Source: JBAXXL01 sp038206725
GTDB taxonomy: Bacteria; Bacteroidota; Ignavibacteria; Kapaibacteriales; UBA2268
Length of the DNA: 64,000 nucleotides
NCBI GenBank assembly: GCA_038206725.1
Contig: JBBRAO010000006.1
Coordinates: 1-64,000, forward strand
Reading direction: 5' to 3'
Part shown: positions 9,013 through 16,332 of the stretch, piece after piece
How positions within the stretch are numbered: position 1 is the stretch's first letter
Layout of the letters: the number at the start of each line of letters is the position of its first letter
Translations under genes and position numbers: made by a program
Notes under the pieces: model-generated
Database searches by the model: none
Seen by the model: the letters and a program-made list of their open reading frames with translations, nothing else
What the model was told of the DNA's origin: nothing

Positions 9013-10761
9013 ATGAAAAAAATATTATTAATAATATTGTCGAGCTTCTTTTTATTTTCGTGGGCTGCCGCGAACGATGATGATATTACCAAAGCAATGA
9101 GCGATGAATTAGCCCGCTCTATGAAAGAATTAAAAATGGACAAATTGGAACGTCCTTATTTTATACAATATGAATTGACTATAAGCAAACCCTTTGTGAT
9201 AAGCACTTCTTTGGGTGGAACTTACTCGAAAAACAACGATAAATCCGCGGTTTTGGACGTAACCTGCAAAGTTGGTGATTACAAATTCGACAATACCAAC
9301 TTCATAAGTGGTGGATTTATTTTCTTTGGCGGTGGGGGTAGAGATGACGAAGAAAGGTATAATAATCGAAGTATCTCTTACGAAATAGATTACCCGCAAT
9401 TACGCCGCGAACTTTGGTTAGCCACAGACGCCGCGTATAAAAAAGCGGCGGAAGAGTTTTCGCAAAAAGAAGCCGTAGCCAAAAGTCGCTTACGGAAAGA
9501 TACTACTTGGGATTATATCAAAATCGAACCGAAAAAATCGCGCGATGTAACACCGATTGAACCAATTGACGAAAAGAAAATTGAGCAAATGTTAGATAAA
9601 ATATCCGCTATCTTTAAAGAATACAAAGAAGTTTTCACATCGAAAGTAAGCTTTGAATATCTTCCTGAAACAAAGTATTTTGTGAACAGCGAGAAAATGG
9701 AATATATCAAATCGTCTGCTAAATTCGGCTTCGAAATCACAGGAACTTCTCAATCCAGCGATGGAATGAGCGTTTATGATTTCTATACTTGTTATGGCAA
9801 TTCGCTTAGTCAATTACCCTCGATTGATTCTTTGATGAAAGCCGCCCACCAAGTAGCCAAAAATATTACTGCTGTGAAAAACGCACCAATATTGGATGAA
9901 GACTATTCCGGACCGGTATTATTTGAGGGTCAAGCCGCAGGTGAGCTGTTTGCGCAGATTTTCGCTCCTAACTTGGTAACTCGCAGAGAAAAATTATCTT
10001 CAGCCGGGTTCCCGTTCAATGATAACTTTAAAGCATTCCAAACAAAAATTGGCGGTCGTGTTTTACCGGAGTTTATGTCGCTTTCTGACCTGCCGAAACA
10101 GAAAGAATTTAACAACATACCACTTTTCGGCGTTTATAATTTGGATGACGAAGGTGTTGATGCGCAAGATGTTCTATTAGTTGACAAAGGATATTTGAAA
10201 ACATTGCTGTCGAGCAGAGTACCTACAAAACGCGTCAAGGTTACCAACGGGCATTTCCGTAATGGCTCCACTATAGTCGCTAATATGTTTGTTACTGCTA
10301 ATCCTAAATTTACTTTGCCTTATGACAAATTGGTCGCAAAGATGATGAAACTTTGCAAAGACCGCGATTTGGAATACGGTATAATCGTAAAAAAAGTAAC
10401 CGACAATAATATTTTTTCGACCAGTCTATTCGAACAGCTGTTTTCAGGCGATTATTCATTCCTGCCGGGCGGAAACGCGATTACCCTATGCTCAGCGTAT
10501 AAAGTTTACCGCGACGGGCGTCAGGAGCTTATACGCGGTTCTGTAGCAAGTGGAATCACAACACAGTCATTCAAGGATATTATTTATGTTGGGAAAACTC
10601 AAAACGTGCTTAACCTTTGGTTAACCGGTTCGGGTTCCGGCAACTGGACTAACGGATCAATTATTTCACCGGATTTGCTTTTCGAAGACGCTGAAATTAA
10701 AAACATAGATAAAGATTTCAAGAAACCGCCTTTGCTGGATAATCCTATCAGCAGTAAATAA
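9013..10761 (+). CDS. Secreted TldE/PmbA-like protein lacking the metal site
   Basis: A 582-residue paralogue of the gene at 6795, with an N-terminal signal peptide (ending near WAAAND). In the position of HExxxH it reads AAGELFAQIFAPNL, so both His and the Glu are gone. The C-terminal Cys region is replaced by TGSGSGNWTNGS. That is the pattern of TldE, the non-metal partner of the TldD/TldE heterodimer. Residues of about 95-110 contain a Gly-rich loop (FFGGGGRDDEE) absent from its partner. Together with the upstream genes it suggests an exported TldD/TldE complex. It is followed by a hairpin terminator. Confidence 0.87.
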   Translation: MKKILLIILSSFFLFSWAAANDDDITKAMSDELARSMKELKMDKLERPYFIQYELTISKPFVISTSLGGTYSKNNDKSAVLDVTCKVGDYKFDNTNFISGGFIFFGGGGRDDEERYNNRSISYEIDYPQLRRELWLATDAAYKKAAEEFSQKEAVAKSRLRKDTTWDYIKIEPKKSRDVTPIEPIDEKKIEQMLDKISAIFKEYKEVFTSKVSFEYLPETKYFVNSEKMEYIKSSAKFGFEITGTSQSSDGMSVYDFYTCYGNSLSQLPSIDSLMKAAHQVAKNITAVKNAPILDEDYSGPVLFEGQAAGELFAQIFAPNLVTRREKLSSAGFPFNDNFKAFQTKIGGRVLPEFMSLSDLPKQKEFNNIPLFGVYNLDDEGVDAQDVLLVDKGYLKTLLSSRVPTKRVKVTNGHFRNGSTIVANMFVTANPKFTLPYDKLVAKMMKLCKDRDLEYGIIVKKVTDNNIFSTSLFEQLFSGDYSFLPGGNAITLCSAYKVYRDGRQELIRGSVASGITTQSFKDIIYVGKTQNVLNLWLTGSGSGNWTNGSIISPDLLFEDAEIKNIDKDFKKPPLLDNPISSK

Positions 10762-10767
10762 AATTAT

Positions 10768-10798
10768 AAAAACGGTGCTGAATTTTGGTACCGTTTTT
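10768..10798 (+). terminator. Intrinsic terminator after the TldD/TldE operon
   Basis: An 11-bp stem (AAAAACGGTGC paired with GTACCGTTTTT, one G-U pair, 9-nt loop) starts 7 bp after the stop codon and ends in a T run. It probably separates the peptidase operon from the ABC exporter gene. Confidence 0.8.
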
Positions 10799-10841
10799 GT
10801 TATTCTTAATTTTGATATTATTAAACTTAAAAAAAATCTAA

Positions 10842-12677
10842 ATGACAGAAAATAGAAAAATAATTATAAGAATATTACACTTCGCCAAGCCCTTTACTTG
10901 GTTGTTTTTATTGAGTATGCTTTTAAACACCCTGTTTTCGATATTCTCGGCGCTGGCTATTTCAATGGTCAACCCAATACTACAGATATTGTTTTCTGAA
11001 ACTAAAAGAGAGGTGGTCACAAAAGCCGCTTCTTCTAATCCAAATCCTTTAACAGCTATTTATCAAGATTTCTATGGCTGGATTTTGAAATCCATCAATT
11101 CTCCCGATGGTTTGGTGTCGACTTTGATCAACTTAAGTATATTTATTATAATTATTTTCGTTATAAAAAATATATTCAAGTACTACTCATCCCTTGTTGG
11201 TTGCCAACTCCAAGAAGGGCTTATAAAATCAATACGCGATAAAGCCTTCAGCAAATTATCGACTTTGTCTATTGATTATTTTAAGCGAAATAAAGAAGGC
11301 GCGACAATTTCTATTTTGACCAACGACACCCAAGCCTTTAATCAAAATACCATTATGGTACTCACTATGGTTATCCGCGATTTGATTTCGGTGTTTATAT
11401 TTTTGTTTTTGCTTTTATCAATATCGCCGCAATTGCTACTGTTAGCAATGACCGCGAGCATTGGAAGCATAATAATTATGCGTTTTTCGACAAAATATCT
11501 TCGTCGCTATGCCACAAGAATGCAATCAGCTATGGCGGATTATACTTCTACTATGCAAGAATCCATTGCGGGTATCAGGATTGTAAAAGCGTATAATGCC
11601 GAAGACTTTATCAACACCAAATTCGAATCCGACTCGAAGCGTTTTTACGACTCTTCGATGAAAAATAGAATTATTACGGCTCTTATACCGGGTTTAACGG
11701 AAGGTGTTGCAATAATCGCGTTAGCTCTTGTAATACTCGTTGGTGGCAGTAATGTGGTAAACGGTTCAATGAAAGCTTCTGATTTGATGACGTTCTTGTT
11801 CGCGTTCTTTGCTATTATGGCACCGGCGTCACAGTTGATTTCGAATGTTACAAAATTCCAACACGGTTTTGTAGCCGCAGGCAGGGTATTTACCATTATG
11901 GATGAGATGCCGACGGTTATAGACGGACAGGAAAACATTGACGGATTTTCAAATTCAATAGATATCAATGATGTATCGTTTAAGTACGAGAAAGACCATT
12001 ACGCGCTGAAAGATGTTAGTTTCTCCCTACCAAGAAATAAAAAAATCGCCTTCGTAGGTGCTTCCGGTAGCGGTAAATCAACTATGCTCGATTTATTAAT
12101 CCGATTTTACGACCCAACCGCCGGTAAAATATTAATTGATGGACGCGATGTGCGGTACTTGGATTCCAAATCATTCAGAAAATTATTTGGTGTCGTATCG
12201 CAAGAAACAATTCTATTTAACGACACGGTGGCAAATAATATACGCTATGGAATGGACGAAATTTCGCAAGAAGCTGTTATTGAAGCCGCAAAACAGGCAA
12301 ACGCATTTAACTTTGTTATGAACCTGCCGAATGGCTTCGAAACGATTATCGGTAACCGTGGTTCTACTTTATCGGGCGGTGAACGTCAGAGAATTGCAAT
12401 AGCCCGCGCGTTGGTTCGGAATCCCGAAATATTAATTTTCGATGAAGCGACATCGGCTTTGGATGCGGAGAGCGAAAAAGTGGTTCAAGAAGCCATAGAT
12501 TCCTCGCTTTTGAAAAAGACAGCCGTTATTGTCGCTCATAGACTTTCGACTATTACTTCTTGCGACGAGATATATGTTTTCGACCGAGGCTCAATTGTCG
12601 AAAGCGGCACACACCGTGAGCTAATCGAAAAAAAGGGCTACTACCGCAAACTTTACGACATACAGTATAGAACGTAA
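10842..12677 (+). CDS. MsbA-like ABC exporter, fused membrane and ATPase domains
   Basis: A 611-residue half-transporter. About six membrane helices fill residues 15-330 and an ATPase follows. Visible motifs are Walker A GASGSGKST (about residue 407), Q-loop VSQETILFNDTV, signature LSGGERQRIAIARAL, Walker B ILIFDEATSALD and H-loop AHRLST. It fits the MsbA/lipid A or multidrug exporter subfamily and probably works as a homodimer in the inner membrane. The substrate cannot be read from the sequence. A lipid or glycolipid would suit the envelope genes nearby, while a peptide processed by the upstream TldD/TldE pair is a speculative alternative. Confidence 0.92.
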   Translation: MTENRKIIIRILHFAKPFTWLFLLSMLLNTLFSIFSALAISMVNPILQILFSETKREVVTKAASSNPNPLTAIYQDFYGWILKSINSPDGLVSTLINLSIFIIIIFVIKNIFKYYSSLVGCQLQEGLIKSIRDKAFSKLSTLSIDYFKRNKEGATISILTNDTQAFNQNTIMVLTMVIRDLISVFIFLFLLLSISPQLLLLAMTASIGSIIIMRFSTKYLRRYATRMQSAMADYTSTMQESIAGIRIVKAYNAEDFINTKFESDSKRFYDSSMKNRIITALIPGLTEGVAIIALALVILVGGSNVVNGSMKASDLMTFLFAFFAIMAPASQLISNVTKFQHGFVAAGRVFTIMDEMPTVIDGQENIDGFSNSIDINDVSFKYEKDHYALKDVSFSLPRNKKIAFVGASGSGKSTMLDLLIRFYDPTAGKILIDGRDVRYLDSKSFRKLFGVVSQETILFNDTVANNIRYGMDEISQEAVIEAAKQANAFNFVMNLPNGFETIIGNRGSTLSGGERQRIAIARALVRNPEILIFDEATSALDAESEKVVQEAIDSSLLKKTAVIVAHRLSTITSCDEIYVFDRGSIVESGTHRELIEKKGYYRKLYDIQYRT

Positions 12678-12693
12678 CTAATTTGAAAGTTAA

Positions 12694-12909
12694 AAATGCG
12701 AAGAAAGTTGTCTGAACCAAGATTTGAAGGATTTTTAGGATTAAAGGATTTATTAGTCATTCCCGAGGCATCGGGAATCCATCTTCGAACAATTTTGAAT
12801 TATGAATTTTGAATGCGAAGAAGACCATCCCTTTAGGGATGAAATGTTTATAGAAATGAAGCTCGATAATGTTCAGCTATCTTATTCCATCCTTACAGGA
12901 TTGAAGAGG
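12694..12909. repeat. Interspersed repeat A, about 216 bp (inverted copy at 31317-31508)
   Basis: This sequence lies between the convergent ABC exporter and glf genes. It begins AAATGCGAAGAA, contains a GTCATTCCCGAGGCATCGGGAATCC hairpin (here split: GTCATTCCCGA and TCGGGAATCC), repeats the GCGAAGAA word and ends in TCCATCCTTACAGGATTGAAG. The reverse complement of 31317-31508 aligns over almost its entire length, including a block of nearly 60 bp with about one mismatch (12837-12895). Copy A has a small extra duplication (AGGATT AAAGGATTT). No protein is convincingly encoded. Confidence 0.85.
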
Positions 12910-12977
12910 TTTCCTTGCATTAACGATTTACAATTAGCCATTTGTAATCTGCTCTTTTTCAGCAAGTTTATAGCTGA

Positions 12978-14093
12978 TTACTTGATTTTCTTTTCAAACA
13001 AATCTAATGCGGCAATTACGATTGCGTCCATATTGTAGTATTTGTATTCGGGTAGGCGACCGATGAAAAAGATGTTTTTTTCTTGGCGGGCTAAATCGGC
13101 ATACTTGCGATAGACAATTTGGGATTCGTCGCGTGGGATTGGGTAGTAACGTTCGTTTTTGGAATTTTCGAATTTCTCGGGATATTCGTAAGCAACGGTT
13201 GTAGAAGCCGAATTTTGTCGAGTCATATATTTGAATTCGGTAATACGAGTATATTCATAATCGTTGGGGAAATTCAGTTGTGCGATTTCTTGGAAATGCT
13301 CTTTTTTATAATTAATGGATTCAAAACGCAATGAGCGATAATCCAATTCACCGAAGCGGTATCCGTAGAATTCATCCAATGCGCCGGTGAAGATTAATTT
13401 TTCGTACCGGATATCGTCGGACAGGTCTTTAAATTCAGTATTCAGCTTAACATCAATTAGTTCGTTATCCAATATCTTTTTAAACATTGCTGTGTAGCCG
13501 TTAACGGGGATTCCTTGAAATTTATCTTGGAAATACCGGTCGTCGGTGCTGATGAAAACCGGCACGCGCGATGTAACGGACTTATCGAGTTCTTCCGGTT
13601 GCAAGCCCCATTGTTTTGTCGTATAACCCAGGAAGACTTTCTCATAAATATAATCAGCCAGCTCAGTCAAAGCCTCGTCGCCTGTTGAGCGCAAATCAAA
13701 AATAGGTATTTTCTTGCCGTAACCGTATTTGTCTAAGAGCAGTTTCTCCATTTTTTCTGCATAATCCGCAGGGAAAAGCATTTTTAATGATGTCAAATTA
13801 AACGGCACGGGAACGTTTTTGCCATCTATCGAAGCCAAAACGCGGTGTTCGTAACCATTCAATTCGGTAAATTGCACGAGATAATTCCAAACCTTTTCGG
13901 AATTGGTATGGAAAGCGTGTGGACCGTATTTATGGATGAGAACGCCATTTTCGTCAATATAATCAAAGCAGTTTCCGGCGATATGGTCACGCTTATCTAT
14001 TACAAGAACTCTTTTTTTAAGGATCTTTGTTATTCGTTCAGCCAACACCGAACCGGCCATCCCAGCCCCTACGATCAAATAATCATATATCAT
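12978..14093 (-). CDS. glf: UDP-galactopyranose mutase
   Basis: Flavoenzyme that interconverts UDP-galactopyranose and UDP-galactofuranose, supplying Galf for surface polysaccharide. Full length at 371 residues. The N-terminus has the FAD-binding IVGAGMAGSV motif, a VIDKRDHIAGNCFD stretch and the highly conserved HKYGPHAFHT. RVPVFISTDDRYF and the late FIGRLPEYKYYNMD region are also family-typical. Its start lies 11 bp inside the flippase gene end, so both are probably one operon with the cyclase and YfhO genes. The implication is a Galf-containing O-antigen or capsule. Confidence 0.95.
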   Translation of the reverse strand: MIYDYLIVGAGMAGSVLAERITKILKKRVLVIDKRDHIAGNCFDYIDENGVLIHKYGPHAFHTNSEKVWNYLVQFTELNGYEHRVLASIDGKNVPVPFNLTSLKMLFPADYAEKMEKLLLDKYGYGKKIPIFDLRSTGDEALTELADYIYEKVFLGYTTKQWGLQPEELDKSVTSRVPVFISTDDRYFQDKFQGIPVNGYTAMFKKILDNELIDVKLNTEFKDLSDDIRYEKLIFTGALDEFYGYRFGELDYRSLRFESINYKKEHFQEIAQLNFPNDYEYTRITEFKYMTRQNSASTTVAYEYPEKFENSKNERYYPIPRDESQIVYRKYADLARQEKNIFFIGRLPEYKYYNMDAIVIAALDLFEKKIK

Positions 14094-15504
14094 TTTTTTG
14101 TATAAATCCTTTTATATCGGAAATAGTGAATAATTTAAAAACGAAACCAAGTAAAACGAACATAACAACACTTATTGCTATTCCATAATATGGTAAATGC
14201 AAATAATACTTGAAAAATGCGCCCGGGAGTATTGCCATAATGCTTATAAGGGCGATTTTTGGAAAAATCTTCAAAAACAGGGTACCCGTTTGTTTTCTGA
14301 AATATAAAGACAGAAGAACCACTACGATTGCTTCGCTAAACAAAGTACCAATTGCCGCTCCGTACATCCCGTATTTTGGGATTAAAAACGATATCACAGC
14401 GACATTAATTACCAAACCCCATATATTGGCGACTAAGGCTTTTTTCTCAAGCCCCCACGCTATAAGCGGTGAATAATAATTTATACTTACAAAAATCATT
14501 AAAATTGTAAATGCGAGATACTTCAATAAATCTGCGGTGGCAAGATATTTATCACCAAATAATGAAGCGATTTCGGAAGAGAAAACAAAAACGGCTAAAG
14601 ATATGAAGCAACCCGCGGCAAAATTAATCATCGAAAACCGAGTCATAATTTTGTGCATCAGTGGTCCGGTTTTGTTTTGCGAAAACATTGGGAAAAAGAC
14701 GCTTTGCATAATATTCGCAGGTAAAATCGCCATTATCAGCAAATTGTGAGCAAGGTAATAAATACCTTTTTGCGGACTGTTGCTACCTAAAATAAAGCCG
14801 AGCATATTCATATCTATAGAATTATAAAGCATAACGACAAATAAACTCATCCCTATGGAAAAAGATATTTTGATGATATTTTTGGCAAATTTTATATCAA
14901 AATCCGGCTTTATAGAACCGAATTCCTTTATGTAAATCAGTAGCATCCAGATTGAGTTAATCATAAAGGCGCCGCTCATCACAGCCATAGCTATTAAAGC
15001 GTCGTCGGGGTTTCGTACCAATATAAAAATGCCGATAAAGTTCAGCAAGCCAATAAAGAAAGAGCGATAGGCTATTATTTCCATCCGCTCTAAAGCTTGA
15101 TAAACCCATTGAATCAAAATCGCATTCGCAAAGATGCTTATTCCTGCAATCAGAAATATGATTTTTACTTCCAGCGATTCTTTTAAAAAGAAAAATACTA
15201 CAACGCAGAGAATCAAATATGCGAATAAGGATAATACAACACGAATTGTAATAATTGAATTCACATATTTCCGGATATTGCTTTTGTCGGAGGCAACCTC
15301 GCGACAACCTAATATATCCATTCCCAGAGTAATAGCCATTATATAAAAAGCAACGTGGCTTTTAGCGAAACCGATATTACCAAAAGCGATCGGTCCTAAT
15401 ATAGCGGCTAAGTAAACGGTATAAAAAAATTGCAGACCTTTGCTCGCAAATTCGGCAACCGACATTGAGATTACATTTTTTAATATTCTTCTTTTTTCAT
15501 TCAT
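14083..15504 (-). CDS. Polysaccharide flippase (Wzx/MOP superfamily)
   Basis: A 473-residue protein with about 12-14 hydrophobic segments, beginning MNEKRRILKNVISMSVAEFASKGLQF, which is typical of Wzx/RfbX-type oligosaccharide flippases (amphipathic start and then helix 1). It would carry lipid-linked repeat units across the inner membrane. It overlaps glf by 11 bp and directly abuts the glutaminyl cyclase gene with no spacer. The polymerase and glycosyltransferases expected of an O-antigen cluster are not beside it; a Wzz and O-antigen ligase pair lies far away at 51946-54555. Confidence 0.88.
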   Translation of the reverse strand: MNEKRRILKNVISMSVAEFASKGLQFFYTVYLAAILGPIAFGNIGFAKSHVAFYIMAITLGMDILGCREVASDKSNIRKYVNSIITIRVVLSLFAYLILCVVVFFFLKESLEVKIIFLIAGISIFANAILIQWVYQALERMEIIAYRSFFIGLLNFIGIFILVRNPDDALIAMAVMSGAFMINSIWMLLIYIKEFGSIKPDFDIKFAKNIIKISFSIGMSLFVVMLYNSIDMNMLGFILGSNSPQKGIYYLAHNLLIMAILPANIMQSVFFPMFSQNKTGPLMHKIMTRFSMINFAAGCFISLAVFVFSSEIASLFGDKYLATADLLKYLAFTILMIFVSINYYSPLIAWGLEKKALVANIWGLVINVAVISFLIPKYGMYGAAIGTLFSEAIVVVLLSLYFRKQTGTLFLKIFPKIALISIMAILPGAFFKYYLHLPYYGIAISVVMFVLLGFVFKLFTISDIKGFIQKNDI

Positions 15505-16332
15505 TTATCTGAATATTACCTCGAAGTATTTATCCCAGTATTTTCCGGTAAGGTAGTACGTTTTTGTATCGGGATTATACGCAATACCGTTAAGAACTTC
15601 CGCATCGGCTTGATTATCTAATTGCACTCTTAAAGCGGCGCAATCTATTAAATCGAAAACTTCGCCGGTGTTTTTGTTTATTCGCGCTATTACGTCATAA
15701 GTATAAATATTCGCATAAAGAGTATCGCCGACAATTTCGAGCTCGTTTAATTTGGGGATGGCTTTGCCTTTGTAATAACAGTAAGTCGAACCGGCTACGG
15801 TAAAATCCTTGTGATTCATATATTGGATTTTGTCGGAACCGTCGGTTAAATAGAATCTTGTGCTGTCGGAAGCTAAACCCCAGCCTTCGGAGTTATATTC
15901 AAATTCGCCCAACTTTGCTAAAGTTTTGTAATCGAATATAAATCCCTTGTTCGTTATCCAAGTCAGCATATATATTTTATTCTCAAAATATGCTATTCCT
16001 TCGCCGAAGTAAGTATCCGGAAGGGAAACGCTTTTAATTACACCACCGTCGCTGATGTTTACTTTACGCAAAGTAGATTGTCCACGCTGACCTGTGCTTT
16101 CGTATAGATATCCATCGCGGTAGAACAATCCTTGCGTGTAAGCGCGGTTATCGTGAGGGAAAATCCTCACGATAACCGGTTTTACAACTTTCAGCTCATC
16201 TTTTTTAACTTCAGATTGCTCTGTTGCTTTTTCCTCTTTATCAACTTCTTTTCGGCAGGCTGTACCCACTAAGAAAATGGTTAATAGTAAAGCAAGGAAC
16301 AGGAATATCCGATTGTTATTTAACTTTGGCAT
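15505..16332 (-). CDS. Glutaminyl-peptide cyclotransferase, plant-type, lipoprotein
   Basis: Enzyme that cyclises N-terminal Gln to pyroglutamate. The 275-residue protein begins with a lipoprotein signal whose lipobox ends at Cys26 (LVGTAC), so it should be anchored in the envelope. The remainder is the five-bladed-propeller glutamine cyclotransferase family: FPHDNRAYTQGLFY, DGYLYESTGQRGQSTLR, GEGIAYFENKIYMLTW, NSEGWGLASD, LNELEIVGDTLYANIY. It overlaps the YfhO gene start region by 17 bp. Its likely substrates are exported proteins whose signal cleavage exposes Gln; many signal peptides in this window do that. Confidence 0.9.
   Translation of the reverse strand: MPKLNNNRIFLFLALLLTIFLVGTACRKEVDKEEKATEQSEVKKDELKVVKPVIVRIFPHDNRAYTQGLFYRDGYLYESTGQRGQSTLRKVNISDGGVIKSVSLPDTYFGEGIAYFENKIYMLTWITNKGFIFDYKTLAKLGEFEYNSEGWGLASDSTRFYLTDGSDKIQYMNHKDFTVAGSTYCYYKGKAIPKLNELEIVGDTLYANIYTYDVIARINKNTGEVFDLIDCAALRVQLDNQADAEVLNGIAYNPDTKTYYLTGKYWDKYFEVIFR

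Noticed and set aside
12802..13038. Open frame of 78 codons on the plus strand
   Set aside because: It lies in repeat A and runs antisense into the end of glf; no conserved protein features, and a frame open by chance is expected in AT-rich repeat DNA.
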